DNA of 34,285 bases from an uncultured Acinetobacter sp. (GCF_947624825.1 NZ_CANQLZ010000031.1:1-34285), one strand, 5' to 3'; counted from the stretch's first letter, positions 15,767 to 25,339 are shown. A program made the numbers and translations. The notes: generated by a model not told the origin, from the sequence alone.

Positions 15767-17615
15767 AACTGAGTTTGTCCCAATCTTGATTGTCTTGGAT
15801 TTGATGTTCATAACCCACACGAATGGCTTGATGCTGCTGCCAACTGTATTGTAACTCGCCTTTGGTTTTCAACTGCCACTGATCTACATCGTCCCAAAAA
15901 GGCAATTCCATTTGTACCACACTATTGATCTGATCCGACCATCGGCTTTGACAGCCCATAGTTGGACCAATACCGGTACGCCAACCTAAATCTAAAGCTT
16001 TACCGGCTTGAAATTGATTTTGTAACTGTCCATAGCATAAATGCTGTTGTTGACCCAATAAAGCACTGTAACCTAGCTGGGTTTTAAGGTTGATGACCCC
16101 ATGTTGTTGCTGTTCACTAAAATGCCCTTTGGCATCAAGTGCTTCTTGCTGCCATTGCAAATTAAAGCCCCAACTAATGTCACTTTTAAAGGCGGTGATC
16201 GGAGCGTAAGTATTGACGCTTAATATATTGAGCTCACTGAGCTTGAGCCGATCACCACGATACTGCAACGTGCCATCTAATACTTGCAATTGCGTACCCA
16301 AGCGAAATCCGGCCTGTGGGTCAATTAAATCGTGATAAGCCTGACGATGTGAAATTTCCACCACCTCATCACCTTGCACCTGAGCCCACGTGAGCTTTAG
16401 GTTTTTGGCGGCATGACTTTGACTTGGGTCAGTTTTAGGTGGGGTTGGCTCACTACGCTGTTGCACAAGATCAAGTTGGCTTCTGAGTACTAAAAGATGG
16501 CGTAATTTAGGTTGCGCTTGTTCAGCTTGTACTTGACGACCCGTGAGTTGTAAATACAAGGCGTCATAGGCCATCTCAAGCACTTTAGCTTGCTCATCTG
16601 CTGGTAAAGGCTGTAAAATTTGTTCAAATTTTTCTTTAGGTTGCCCAATTAAAGTCTGTGCCGTTACAGCTAGAGCTTGCCCATGTTGCTTGGCTTGACT
16701 ATTCAGCTGAGTTTCTAAAGCCGGACGGTAATGGGTGTCTTTAACTAAACCTTTTGCCTGAATTTCTTTTAAGGTTTCAATCGGCATGGCGACGTGTTTA
16801 AAAGCGTTTTGTAATTTTAATTCAGGGCGTACTAAATCAATTAAACCCAATAGACGATAAGCACAATTGTCTGAGATAAAATAATAAGGAAAACTTACCT
16901 GTTGCATTTCCCACAGATGTTGCACGATAAATTGCACTTCTTCAGGGCGCAAATCTAACTCGTATTCCCATAAATCGCGACTTTCAAAATCGCCATATTC
17001 TTTTACCTTACGATAATAAGGCAAAATGGAATATTCACCCGGATACTGACCTGTCAGACCCTTCCATGCAAATGCCAAATCATGACCTGAGGTGACGGTT
17101 GCGGCATAATTAACTGCATAAGAGGTTAGATTTAACTCGTGCTGCTGATCAGGATCAATACGCAATAAGGTATGTCCAAACATTGAGCTTGGATTGCCCA
17201 TAAAATCTGTGGCATAAATCAAAGTGGCTCGATGCGGTTGAATCTCCTGCCACCATTTTTCAAATTTTGGACAGCTGACCTCGGGCAATTGCTTAACGTC
17301 AATGTTTAAGCTGCGTATAAGCCATTGACTACGCGCAGGAAAGCGACAACGTACTGACTCATCCGCTTGGGCTTTTGTAAACAAGGCTTGAACATGAGCA
17401 TTTAATTCATCTTGAGAGTGATGTTGACCTTGAGGGGTTAAAAAGAAATGTTTTGCTGCAACGTCACTTTGACCCTCTACCCGATAGGTTAACTGCAGCC
17501 AAGTTGGATGTTGATGTAAATTGAGTTGTTGGGCACGCTCAAGATAAGCCGTTTGCGCCCATGTGGTCACAGGAAAGAATAAACTAACAGCTAAAAGGCA
17601 AGAAAAACGTGGCAC
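15744..17615 (-). CDS. Lnb/DUF4105-domain protein with C-terminal outer-membrane barrel
   Basis: A 623-residue exported protein. A signal peptide ends near TTWA(20). Residues ~100-300 form the Lnb N-terminal periplasmic (DUF4105) domain, an NlpC/P60-like fold; its likely catalytic His148 (SMFGHTLLRI) and Cys251 (ISDNCAYRLLG) are both present. Residues ~300-390 are helical. From ~395 the text alternates polar and hydrophobic residues in short strands (YRGDRLKLSELNIL, GFNLQWQQEAL) and ends in FSFVQYF, the terminal-Phe signature of outer-membrane barrels. In Gram-positive Lnb the related domain moves an acyl chain on lipoproteins; whether this protein does anything similar is unknown. It lies 67 bases after the DUF3015 gene in the same direction. 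Confidence 0.82.
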   Translation of the reverse strand: MPRFSCLLAVSLFFPVTTWAQTAYLERAQQLNLHQHPTWLQLTYRVEGQSDVAAKHFFLTPQGQHHSQDELNAHVQALFTKAQADESVRCRFPARSQWLIRSLNIDVKQLPEVSCPKFEKWWQEIQPHRATLIYATDFMGNPSSMFGHTLLRIDPDQQHELNLTSYAVNYAATVTSGHDLAFAWKGLTGQYPGEYSILPYYRKVKEYGDFESRDLWEYELDLRPEEVQFIVQHLWEMQQVSFPYYFISDNCAYRLLGLIDLVRPELKLQNAFKHVAMPIETLKEIQAKGLVKDTHYRPALETQLNSQAKQHGQALAVTAQTLIGQPKEKFEQILQPLPADEQAKVLEMAYDALYLQLTGRQVQAEQAQPKLRHLLVLRSQLDLVQQRSEPTPPKTDPSQSHAAKNLKLTWAQVQGDEVVEISHRQAYHDLIDPQAGFRLGTQLQVLDGTLQYRGDRLKLSELNILSVNTYAPITAFKSDISWGFNLQWQQEALDAKGHFSEQQQHGVINLKTQLGYSALLGQQQHLCYGQLQNQFQAGKALDLGWRTGIGPTMGCQSRWSDQINSVVQMELPFWDDVDQWQLKTKGELQYSWQQHQAIRVGYEHQIQDNQDWDKLSFSFVQYF

Positions 17616-17650
17616 AGCGATGGATGCTCTTTTTATTATGAATTGAAACA

Positions 17651-17670
17651 GCCCTGCCCGTAGGCAGAGC
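17651..17670 (-). terminator. Hairpin between DUF3015 and Lnb-domain genes
   Basis: On the minus strand GCTCTGCC and GGCAGGGC (one U-G pair) enclose TACG. Only TGTTTC follows, so it is a weak terminator or a processing or stability element in a shared transcript. Confidence 0.5.
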
Positions 17671-17682
17671 CGATAGCATGGC

Positions 17683-18147
17683 TTAAACGTAGGCTTTTAA
17701 TACGTCATCTTTAGCCATCACGTGTTGTAATGATGCAAGTACTTCAAGCGTGTTGCCTGAAGCATAAATATCTTTAAAGTTAGCTTTAGACACTGCAAAG
17801 AAACGCGCTTTATCTTGTGATTTAATCTCTAGCAATTCAGCCAAAACATTTAAGTTTTCACCTTGACCTACTGCCATATCACGCGCCAAATTTTCAGCAT
17901 TTTCGTTGGTAAAGGTCACCACTTTGGCAGTAACAGTCCCTGTACCATTACAGCCTAATGTACCAAATGTAATACCAAATAACTGATTGAGGAAAAGACC
18001 ATTGGTGGTCGCTGCCAAGATTTTTGGTGCTTTACCTGATTGCCCTGCCCACACTTGTGAACCAATACCACAGCCTGCATCGCTGTCTGCAAATGCCGCA
18101 GCAGAACCAAGTGCCAATACACAACCTAAAGCGATTTTTTTAAACAT
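17683..18147 (-). CDS. DUF3015 exported protein
   Basis: A 154-residue protein with a clear signal peptide (MFKKIALGCVLALGSAAAFA, cut before DSD). The mature part begins DAGCGIGSQVWAGQSGK, with a second Cys in TLGCNGTG; the pair may form a disulphide. The TTNGLFLNQLFGITFGTLGC stretch is diagnostic for DUF3015. The rest is a helical ~80-residue C-terminus. GGAG lies eight bases before the start. It should be periplasmic or surface-associated. Its role is unknown. The neighbouring Lnb-domain gene downstream may share its transcript. Confidence 0.88.
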   Translation of the reverse strand: MFKKIALGCVLALGSAAAFADSDAGCGIGSQVWAGQSGKAPKILAATTNGLFLNQLFGITFGTLGCNGTGTVTAKVVTFTNENAENLARDMAVGQGENLNVLAELLEIKSQDKARFFAVSKANFKDIYASGNTLEVLASLQHVMAKDDVLKAYV

Positions 18148-18265
18148 AGGACGATCTCCAAATTATTGTGATGTTGTTTTAATTATGTTGTATAAAGTGA
18201 TTTCATACACATCTAAAATAACGAGATCATCTTAAAAACACAAAACATTTTTGATATTTTTTAAA

Positions 18266-18289
18266 ATAAAAAAGCGGGCAATCCCGCTT
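18266..18289 (-). terminator. Terminator of the hemE-DUF817 unit, overlapping the stop codon
   Basis: On the minus strand AAGCGGG and CCCGCTT enclose a four-base loop and lead into a T-run. The upstream arm shares two bases with the stop codon at 18288-18290. Confidence 0.85.
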
Positions 18290-19091
18290 AATGTAAATGC
18301 CAATCGCCATTGTCACGGCGTTGACCCAAAATTTTAAGCACCAACACCAAACTCAATAGCAATAATAAATACCACGAACCCAGTTTACCCCACCCGACCA
18401 TATGCCATGCGTCAATTTGACTCGGATACAACCAAATTTGATAAAAAGTACTAATGTTCTCTGCAATCCAAATTAAAAAAGCCAACAGCCACAATATCGG
18501 TAACATGGGTATTGTCAGCTGATGATGGGTTAAGCGAAAACAAATTTTAGTCGACCAAAACATCCATGTGCTCCATGCAAAGAGCGCATAGCGAATATCA
18601 GGCACAAAAAATTTACTCATAAAATTGACATAAGACAGTACTGCCAACAGCAACATATGATTAAATTTGGGTAAGGCACTAAAAGTTACACTATATAAAC
18701 GCAAAGAGCGCGCAAAAAAACTTCCTACTGCCGAATACATAAAGCCGGCAAAGAGCGGCACCGTCATGATTTTAAAAATAGCCGGCTGCGGATAATGCCA
18801 TGAAGCAATCGCAGGATGGGTCAAAAATATCTCCATTACCATCGCCATGAGGTGAAATAGCGCAATCACCTTGGCTTCTGCCCACGATTCCAGCTTTAAA
18901 TACAACAAGCAAATTTGTATCAAAAAGGCATACAGCAGCAAATAATCATAACGAAATAAACCTAAAAACAGATCGCTTCCCATGGGTGCAGTCACCGCAA
19001 AGGCAATCAGCAATAAAATACCAAATAAGGCAGCCGAAGCTGCCTTATATGAAAATTCTATGCTGGATTTCACAATATTCAGCACAATCAA
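18288..19091 (-). CDS. DUF817 integral membrane protein
   Basis: A 267-residue protein with about eight membrane segments and few charged residues. The conserved centre FLTHPAIASWHYPQPAIFKIMTVPLFAGFMYSAVGSF and the later WLLAFLIWIAENISTF identify the DUF817 (YoaT-like) family, whose function is not known. It starts three bases after the hemE stop codon, so it is surely co-transcribed with hemE. No metabolic link follows from that alone. Confidence 0.87.
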   Translation of the reverse strand: MIVLNIVKSSIEFSYKAASAALFGILLLIAFAVTAPMGSDLFLGLFRYDYLLLYAFLIQICLLYLKLESWAEAKVIALFHLMAMVMEIFLTHPAIASWHYPQPAIFKIMTVPLFAGFMYSAVGSFFARSLRLYSVTFSALPKFNHMLLLAVLSYVNFMSKFFVPDIRYALFAWSTWMFWSTKICFRLTHHQLTIPMLPILWLLAFLIWIAENISTFYQIWLYPSQIDAWHMVGWGKLGSWYLLLLLSLVLVLKILGQRRDNGDWHLH

Positions 19092-19094
19092 ACC

Positions 19095-20165
19095 TTATAA
19101 ATATTTAGCACTGTATTCATGCACAGTATCAATAAACGCTTTAGGATGCTCAGGATTGACCCATTGGGTAATACCATGCCCTAAGTTGGCAATATAACCT
19201 GTTTTTTCACCACCTGCATAAGCATCATCAAGCATGGCTTTGGTGGCTTGTGCAATCGCACTTGGGCTGGCATACAAAGTTGATGGATCTAAATTACCTT
19301 GCAGTGCAGCACGACCTGCAACCGTTTGACGTGCCACTTGTAAATTGGTGGTCCAATCTAAACCAAAAGCGTCTGCACCTGTAGCAATCATTGGCTCTAG
19401 CCACTGTCCACCACCTTTGGTGAATAAAATCACCGGAATACGACGCCCATCTTTTTCACGTTGTAAGCCTGAGACAATTTTCTGCATATAGTTTAAAGAA
19501 AACTCTAAGTATTCACGATGTGCCAACGCCCCACCCCAACTGTCAAAAATTTGCACTGCTTGCGCACCTGCATCAATTTGAGCATTGAGGTAATCGGTAA
19601 CCGCTACAGCTAAACGATCAAGCAGTGCATGTAAAACTTCTGGCTGTGAATACAACATGTGTTTGGTAAAGCGAAAATCTTTACTTGAACCACCTTCAAC
19701 CATATAGGTCGCTAAAGTCCAAGGACTGCCTGAAAAGCCAATCAAAGGCACTTGACCGCCTAAAGCTGAGCGAATGGTCGACACCGCATTCATCACATAA
19801 TCTAAATCAGATTTGGCATTAAAGCTCGGTAAGTTCGCCACGTCTTGCTCGGTACGTACGGTTTTACGGAACTTGGGTCCTTCACCTGCTTCAAAATACA
19901 GACCTAAACCGAGTGCATCGGGTACGGTTAAAATATCAGAGAATAAAATCGCTGCATCTAAATCATAACGACGCAAAGGCTGTAAGGTCACTTCACAAGC
20001 AAAATCATTATTTTTGCAAAGAGACAGGAAATCGCCAGCTGTCGCACGTGTTTCACGATACTCAGGCAGATAACGACCAGCTTGGCGCATCATCCATACA
20101 GGGGTGGTATCTACAGGCTCACGCAATAAGGCACGTAGAAAACGATCATTCTTTAAGGTCGTCAT
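19095..20165 (-). CDS. hemE: Uroporphyrinogen decarboxylase
   Basis: A 356-residue cytoplasmic TIM-barrel enzyme that removes the four acetate carboxyls of uroporphyrinogen III to give coproporphyrinogen III in haem synthesis. [16 protein letters not shown] (~22-37) carries the substrate-binding Arg residues, [15 protein letters not shown] (~72-86) the catalytic Asp, and the QIFDSWGG and GNLDP blocks are in place. E. coli HemE has 354 residues. AGGAAAG precedes the start. It leads a two-gene unit with the DUF817 gene. Confidence 0.98.
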   Translation of the reverse strand: MTTLKNDRFLRALLREPVDTTPVWMMRQAGRYLPEYRETRATAGDFLSLCKNNDFACEVTLQPLRRYDLDAAILFSDILTVPDALGLGLYFEAGEGPKFRKTVRTEQDVANLPSFNAKSDLDYVMNAVSTIRSALGGQVPLIGFSGSPWTLATYMVEGGSSKDFRFTKHMLYSQPEVLHALLDRLAVAVTDYLNAQIDAGAQAVQIFDSWGGALAHREYLEFSLNYMQKIVSGLQREKDGRRIPVILFTKGGGQWLEPMIATGADAFGLDWTTNLQVARQTVAGRAALQGNLDPSTLYASPSAIAQATKAMLDDAYAGGEKTGYIANLGHGITQWVNPEHPKAFIDTVHEYSAKYL

Positions 20166-20193
20166 TACTTTCCTATTTTCATTTATAGTCTGA

Positions 20194-20208
20194 TCTGCAT
20201 CATAGCAA
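20194..20208 (-). promoter_or_regulatory. Candidate extended -10 promoter of hemE
   Basis: The minus strand shows TGCTATGAT, an extended -10 element, roughly 40 bases before the hemE start. A second -10-like TATAAA occurs a little further down. Both cannot be ranked by eye. Confidence 0.4.
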
Positions 20209-20368
20209 AAACCCTTTAGATTGAATAACCTCTTATGCTTTAAAAAAGCGATTAGCCCGAGTGGAAAAAATTATGCAGACACAAAACAACTACTGCAAAA
20301 ATAGCGCTTTTCTGTAATACTTGTACCGTTATTATGAAAGTAAATAAATAATTTTAAGGTTGAATTAC

Positions 20369-21622
20369 ATGTTCGTTCGCACAGTGCTCGCAATGAGCTT
20401 AAGTTGTATGTTTGCTGGTACGGCCTTTGCCGCAGCAACTGCTGAACAACCCTTAGAGCCGCAAGTGGTGTCAATGGCTGAGCAACCTCAAGTGACTGCT
20501 GTCGCTGATCCGATTGATCCGCTTGCCATAAGTGCATCATCTGCTGCTATTAGTCCTCAAGAACAACAAGATTTAAATCAAGCCACCAAAACGCTTGATG
20601 ATTTGCAACGTGCTGAAAACACCACTGCCGATGTAGGTGTTGCAGCTTCACAAGCGCTCACACCATCTGAAACAACAAGCACTGCCACAGAGCCAACCCC
20701 TCCGGCTCAAGTCGTCAAAGCCTCTTGGACGCTTGATGGCTTAAACAATGCCACATGGTATGACAATATTGGCAAGGGTCAATTTCCAGTTTATGCCCGT
20801 GCACATGTGATGCTCAGTAACTCATATGCATCGCCGGGTGCCATTGATGGTACAAGCGGTAAAAATACCCTTAAAGCGCTTTCAACTTTTCAACAAATCA
20901 ATGGGTTAAAACCTACAGGTGAGCTGACTCAAGAAACATGGGATGCCTTAGTGGCTAAACAAGGTTCGCGTCCTGCTTTTGTTGAATACACCATTACCCA
21001 AGCCGACAGCAAAGTGCCGATGGTGAAATCAATTCCGCGTGACTATGCTTTACAAGCGAAAATGCCAGGTCTGCATTACACCAGCATGAGCGAAATGTTG
21101 GCAGAGAAATTTCATATGGATGAGGGCTTTTTAAAACAGCTTAATCCTAAAACCAGCTTTAAAGTTGGTGACAAAATTTTGGTGGCCAATGTTAGCAACA
21201 AGCTACCAGAAGATATTCATTTAATTGTGGCGCACAAAGGTGCTAAACAGCTGTATTTATTTAACAGCCGTAATCAAATGATTGGCTCTTTCCCTGCCAG
21301 TATTGGTAGCACCAGTACCCCATCACCTAAGGGTACTTATAAAATTACTGGTGTGGCACGTAACCCGTATTACAGCTATTCACCATCAAACTTTATTCAA
21401 GGCAACAACTTAAAACCATTGTCTTTACCACCAGGTCCAAATGGCCCAGTGGGTAACATTTGGATTGGTTTAAGTAAAAAGTCCTTTGGTATTCACGGTA
21501 CACCAAGCCCATCTATGATCTCCAAATCATACTCACACGGTTGTATTCGTTTGACCAACTGGGATGCTAATAACTTAGGCAGTAAAGTAAAATCTGGCGT
21601 AACAGTTAGATTCTTAGAATAA
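20369..21622 (+). CDS. L,D-transpeptidase with peptidoglycan-binding and LysM-like domains
   Basis: A 417-residue exported enzyme. AAGG nine bases upstream supports this ATG. Order: signal peptide (MFVRTVLAMSLSCMFAGTAFA), a disordered Ala/Thr/Pro/Glu region to ~120, a PG_binding_1 domain (~130-200, GAIDGTSGKNTLKALSTFQQ), a LysM-like segment (~225-270, YTSMSEMLAEKFHMD), then the YkuD catalytic domain (~275-417). Catalytic His in FGIHGTP and Cys392 in SHGCIRLTNWD are intact. Such enzymes make 3-3 peptidoglycan cross-links or attach proteins to the wall and are insensitive to most penicillins. It could be the counterpart of A. baumannii LdtJ, but I cannot confirm that. It has its own terminator. 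Confidence 0.92.
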   Translation: MFVRTVLAMSLSCMFAGTAFAAATAEQPLEPQVVSMAEQPQVTAVADPIDPLAISASSAAISPQEQQDLNQATKTLDDLQRAENTTADVGVAASQALTPSETTSTATEPTPPAQVVKASWTLDGLNNATWYDNIGKGQFPVYARAHVMLSNSYASPGAIDGTSGKNTLKALSTFQQINGLKPTGELTQETWDALVAKQGSRPAFVEYTITQADSKVPMVKSIPRDYALQAKMPGLHYTSMSEMLAEKFHMDEGFLKQLNPKTSFKVGDKILVANVSNKLPEDIHLIVAHKGAKQLYLFNSRNQMIGSFPASIGSTSTPSPKGTYKITGVARNPYYSYSPSNFIQGNNLKPLSLPPGPNGPVGNIWIGLSKKSFGIHGTPSPSMISKSYSHGCIRLTNWDANNLGSKVKSGVTVRFLE

Positions 21623-21627
21623 TGCTC

Positions 21628-21653
21628 AAAAAGCTCGCGAAAGCGGGCTTTTT
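21628..21653 (+). terminator. Terminator of the L,D-transpeptidase gene
   Basis: AAAAGCTCGC and GCGGGCTTTT (one U-G pair) enclose a GAAA tetraloop and end in T. Confidence 0.9.
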
Positions 21654-21765
21654 AATGCCCTCATTGTTTCAATTATAGAACAAAGTGTCACTTACAATAC
21701 ATTTATCTTTATTTTAACACTTTATATACTGGCTACCAATGAAACAAAAATATGAGGCAGCGCAC

Positions 21766-22461
21766 ATGAATGCTTATTTACATCGTAGTGAAGACCGTGG
21801 TCATGTCAATCTTGGTTGGCTCAACAGTAAACACAGTTTTTCTTTTGGCAGTTGGTATAACCCTAAATACATGGGAGTAAGTACTTTACGCGTGATTAAC
21901 GATGACCATATTGCCGGTCAGCAAGGTTTTGGTACCCACCCACATGACAATATGGAAATTTTAACCTGCGTGTTAAAAGGTACCATCTCACATCAAGACA
22001 GTATGGGCAATAAAGGTGACATTAAAGCGGGTGAATGGCAATTGATGAGCGCTGGTAGCGGTATTCAACACAGCGAGATGAATCAATACGATGAACAAGT
22101 GCATTTGTTACAAATTTGGATTCATAGTGATGAGCCTGATGCTACCCCAACCTATCAGCAAATTAGCTGCGATGTACAACAAGCACCCAATCAGTGGCAT
22201 GTGATTGCAGGTCCAAATGATAATGCCCAGATGCATCTAAGACAACAAGCTGAAGTAAAATCTGCTTTTTTACAACAAGATCATCGCTTAAATGTGCAAA
22301 GCGTACATGGTTTAAACTATGTACATGTGATTAACGGTGCAGTTGAAATTGGTGAACATTTGGTAAAAGCCGGTGATGCTTTATTGTTCCGTGATGTGGC
22401 CGAAATTAAAGCACTCAATGATGCACAGATGATTTGGTTTGATTTAACCGACAATGCTTAA
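21766..22461 (+). CDS. Pirin family protein (YhhW-like)
   Basis: A 231-residue bicupin, the exact length of E. coli YhhW, when started at 21766, where GAGG lies eight bases upstream. An in-frame ATG at 21739 has no such site. The N-terminal cupin holds the metal ligands: GFGTHPHDNMEIL gives two His, and IQHSEMN gives the third His with Glu. GWLNSKHSFSFGSWY is also typical. YhhW can oxidise quercetin in vitro, but the natural role of bacterial pirins is uncertain. The gene is separated from the M16 gene by a terminator that can serve both. Confidence 0.93.
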   Translation: MNAYLHRSEDRGHVNLGWLNSKHSFSFGSWYNPKYMGVSTLRVINDDHIAGQQGFGTHPHDNMEILTCVLKGTISHQDSMGNKGDIKAGEWQLMSAGSGIQHSEMNQYDEQVHLLQIWIHSDEPDATPTYQQISCDVQQAPNQWHVIAGPNDNAQMHLRQQAEVKSAFLQQDHRLNVQSVHGLNYVHVINGAVEIGEHLVKAGDALLFRDVAEIKALNDAQMIWFDLTDNA

Positions 22462-22489
22462 AAAAAAGCCCGCAGTTGCGGGCTTTTTT
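22460..22489. terminator. Bidirectional terminator between pirin and M16 genes
   Basis: GCCCGC and GCGGGC enclose AGTT, with A8 before and T6 after, so it can stop transcription from both convergent genes. Confidence 0.9.
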
Positions 22490-22498
22490 AGATGCTGA

Positions 22499-25267
22499 TT
22501 ATTGTGGTTTTTGACCGTATTGATCTGCCATAACTTCAATAAGTTGCTCAGGCTTAATATAAGTTTTAATGACTCGATGTAAATCTCGGGTGCTGAGTTT
22601 TGCAAATGCTTGATCACGCGCAGCACGACTTTGCATCGTCTCGTTATACTCTAGCTGATGAGTGAGCATACGATGAATATTACGTTCATCTTCTAAATTG
22701 GTCACACGGCGCTTTAAAAGCACAGCTTTGGCTTCTTCTAACTCTTGCTCGGTCACGCCTTTGTCAATCAAGCGTTGCAGCACTTGCTGTACTGCTTGCG
22801 ACACCTGATGAGATTTTCCGGCTGAATAATTGGCTGAAATACTCAAAGCACCCGATTTCACGTCACGATGGGTATTTAAACGACTACTAAAACCATAGAC
22901 CAAACCATTTTTCTCACGTAGCTCTTTGGCCAAACGCGACGACAGCTGTGAACCACCTAAAATATGATTAAGGACACTCAACGCAGGTGCATCTTGGTCT
23001 TCACTGCTGACCGGCAATGTCAGTAGTGCCGTATAACTGCCAAACTCACGCGGTTCTGCAAACACATGATGTTGTCGTGCTGAATAAGCTTTATAGGTCG
23101 GTAAAATGCGCTTAAATTGAGTTGTTCCGGGCCAATCCCCTAACTCTTTTTGTAAAAGATTAAGCATGAATGGCGCCTCAAACTCGCCAGTGACTGCCAC
23201 TTGTGCATGCTTTAAATTAAAAAACTCTTGGTAAAATGCTTGAATATCTGCATTGCTTGCACGTTCTAGCTCGGCTTTACTTAATTCAGGATCAAAACGA
23301 TAACGCACATCACCGGGTTGATACTGCTCTAAAATTTCTGCCAATTTAAAGCCCATCACTGTGTCAGGTTCGGTATAAGGACGATCTAATGCGGCTAAGG
23401 TTTGATTACGAATCAACTCAAATTCTTTGTCTTCAAATTTAGGCTGTTTTAAGTTATCTAAGATAAATTTAAAGTACTCTGCAAAATGCTCTTTTTTGGC
23501 AGACACTTGAATACTAAAGCTGTTAGTACCACTTGAAACTTGCGCATTACCACTGACCCGAATTGACTCATCAATCAGTTGTTGACGCTCGTATTGCGCT
23601 GAGCCACGCAGGACCAAATATGCCGTTAAACCGACCAACTCACGTCGCTTAAACAAACTCTCGGCACTACCAAAATCAATTGAAATGCTGGCATAGGTTT
23701 TGTCATCTCGGGTGGTGGTTGGAAATAACGCGTATTTCACCCCATTGTCTAAAGTGCCACGTTGAATTTTTTGCTCAACTTGATGCAGTTTATTTTTAGC
23801 ACTTTTCACATAGCTTTTAACTTCAGTTTGGTAGGTCTTTACCTCTTTAAAAGCAGGTGCTGCCACAGGTTGCTGATCCAAGGTTTTATTTGGCGCCACT
23901 GTAGCGACAGTAGCTGCTTTTTTATCTTGTTCAGGGGTAGGTTCAACTGTGGCGCTAATACGATATTGCGGACTTAAAAATTGCTGTAAAGTTTGATTAA
24001 TGTGTGCTGCACTTAACCGTTGTAAACGTTCATGGTCGCTAAAATAGGCTTGCCATTGCCCCTCACGATTGACCACATAATGCGTTAAAACGCTCATCAT
24101 ACTGGCTGAACTTTTCAGCGCACTTTCCATGCCATTTTTTTGCATGTTTTGAATGCGTGTAACTTCGGCAGGGCTAAAGTTGGGCTTAGAGGTTTCCACT
24201 TGTTCAATTAAAGCATCACCAATGGCTTTAGCATCATGTTGTGGTGAATACACTGCTGCCATAACTGCAATATTGCGCTCTTGATCGGATGCATCCAGCG
24301 CCATCACGCCTGTGGCAACGCCTGACTCCACCAAAGGCGCATACAGCTTACCTGTCGGCTCTAAACTATATAAATAAGGCGCAAAACTCATTGCATCGGT
24401 CAAAGCCGAATTTTTAGGCTGCATATAAAAGTTAAGCTTTAGATAATCACTGCCTTTGGCCACATGAAATTGGCGTTGCTTTAATTGATTAATATCAAAT
24501 TCAATTTTGGCTGCTGCTTGAGGTAAATCACGCTGCGCAATCGCACTAAATTCACGATCAATTTGTTTTAACACTGAAGCTTTATCAAATTTACCAGTCA
24601 TCACCAATACAGCATTATTGGGTGCATACCATTTTTGATAATAATCTTGTAAATCTTGAAGTTTGATTGATTCAAGCTCTTGCAGATCACCAATCGGTAA
24701 ACGACCTAAATGTTGATTGCCATACGCAGCTTTAACCATTTGATCCATCAGTACCGACATCGGTTGATCTAAACGTATTTCGCGCTCACGTTTCACAATG
24801 TCAATTTCACCAGCAATTAAGTCAGCTTTTAAATCTAGCGCATGCATACGCTGTGCTTCTAAATGCAAAATTTCGGCAATGGCTTTTTGTTCTGCGCGTA
24901 CCACATTGCTATATTGGGTAGAATAATAACTGGTGCTAGCATTATTGGATAAGGTGTATTGACTTAAACGGCGTTGAAACTCGTCACCAGGTATTGCTTG
25001 AGTGCCTTTATTAAAAGCCAGATGTTCTAGCAAATGTGCTAGACCACCTTTGCCCTGTGGGTCATTTAAAGAGCCTGTTAAATAAATGGTATTAATATAA
25101 GCACGGCTTTCTTTGGGATTATTGGCAAGAATAATGCGCATGCCATTTTTAAGTTGATATTCTTCGATGTTATGCGCCGAATGCAGCAAGATGGGCGTTG
25201 CCCCAACCGTCATACTGCCTGCCATCAACCATAAACAAAGCGACAGTTTTTGAACACGCATTAACAT
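22499..25267 (-). CDS. Periplasmic M16 (pitrilysin/insulinase) zinc peptidase, single chain
   Basis: A 922-residue exported metallopeptidase. The signal peptide is MLMRVQKLSLCLWLMAGSMTVGA. The first M16 half carries the inverted zinc motif HLLEH (His78, Glu81, His82) followed by a Glu-rich EIDIVKREREIRLD helix (~150) with the third ligand. An M16_C domain follows (~215-400), then a Q/K-rich linker (~450-500) and a second, non-catalytic M16/M16_C half (~505-920) with the R/Y substrate-binding text GLVYGFSSRL. The two halves should form a clam-shell chamber for small proteins or peptides. Size and layout resemble PqqL/FusC, the periplasmic peptidases linked to iron piracy, and a Fur-like site lies upstream. 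No TonB receptor lies nearby. Generic peptide turnover is the alternative. Confidence 0.88.
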   Translation of the reverse strand: MLMRVQKLSLCLWLMAGSMTVGATPILLHSAHNIEEYQLKNGMRIILANNPKESRAYINTIYLTGSLNDPQGKGGLAHLLEHLAFNKGTQAIPGDEFQRRLSQYTLSNNASTSYYSTQYSNVVRAEQKAIAEILHLEAQRMHALDLKADLIAGEIDIVKREREIRLDQPMSVLMDQMVKAAYGNQHLGRLPIGDLQELESIKLQDLQDYYQKWYAPNNAVLVMTGKFDKASVLKQIDREFSAIAQRDLPQAAAKIEFDINQLKQRQFHVAKGSDYLKLNFYMQPKNSALTDAMSFAPYLYSLEPTGKLYAPLVESGVATGVMALDASDQERNIAVMAAVYSPQHDAKAIGDALIEQVETSKPNFSPAEVTRIQNMQKNGMESALKSSASMMSVLTHYVVNREGQWQAYFSDHERLQRLSAAHINQTLQQFLSPQYRISATVEPTPEQDKKAATVATVAPNKTLDQQPVAAPAFKEVKTYQTEVKSYVKSAKNKLHQVEQKIQRGTLDNGVKYALFPTTTRDDKTYASISIDFGSAESLFKRRELVGLTAYLVLRGSAQYERQQLIDESIRVSGNAQVSSGTNSFSIQVSAKKEHFAEYFKFILDNLKQPKFEDKEFELIRNQTLAALDRPYTEPDTVMGFKLAEILEQYQPGDVRYRFDPELSKAELERASNADIQAFYQEFFNLKHAQVAVTGEFEAPFMLNLLQKELGDWPGTTQFKRILPTYKAYSARQHHVFAEPREFGSYTALLTLPVSSEDQDAPALSVLNHILGGSQLSSRLAKELREKNGLVYGFSSRLNTHRDVKSGALSISANYSAGKSHQVSQAVQQVLQRLIDKGVTEQELEEAKAVLLKRRVTNLEDERNIHRMLTHQLEYNETMQSRAARDQAFAKLSTRDLHRVIKTYIKPEQLIEVMADQYGQKPQ

Positions 25268-25320
25268 AATAAAGACCTAATAATTATAAACATGAATTGT
25301 GATACTTTAATTGAATAAAA

Positions 25321-25339
25321 AGTAATGATAATTATTCAC
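25321..25339 (-). promoter_or_regulatory. Fur-box-like site upstream of the M16 peptidase gene
   Basis: The 19 bases AGTAATGATAATTATTCAC agree with the Fur consensus (GATAATGATAATCATTATC) at about 14 positions, including the core AATGATAAT. It lies 54-72 bases before the start codon, where a repressor could act. A core promoter is not clear. Confidence 0.5.

Noticed and set aside
20360..21622. Toxin or defence protein reading of the peptidoglycan-binding protein
   Set aside because: The signal peptide, PG-binding domain and intact YkuD site make a wall-remodelling L,D-transpeptidase the straightforward call, and no immunity gene is adjacent.
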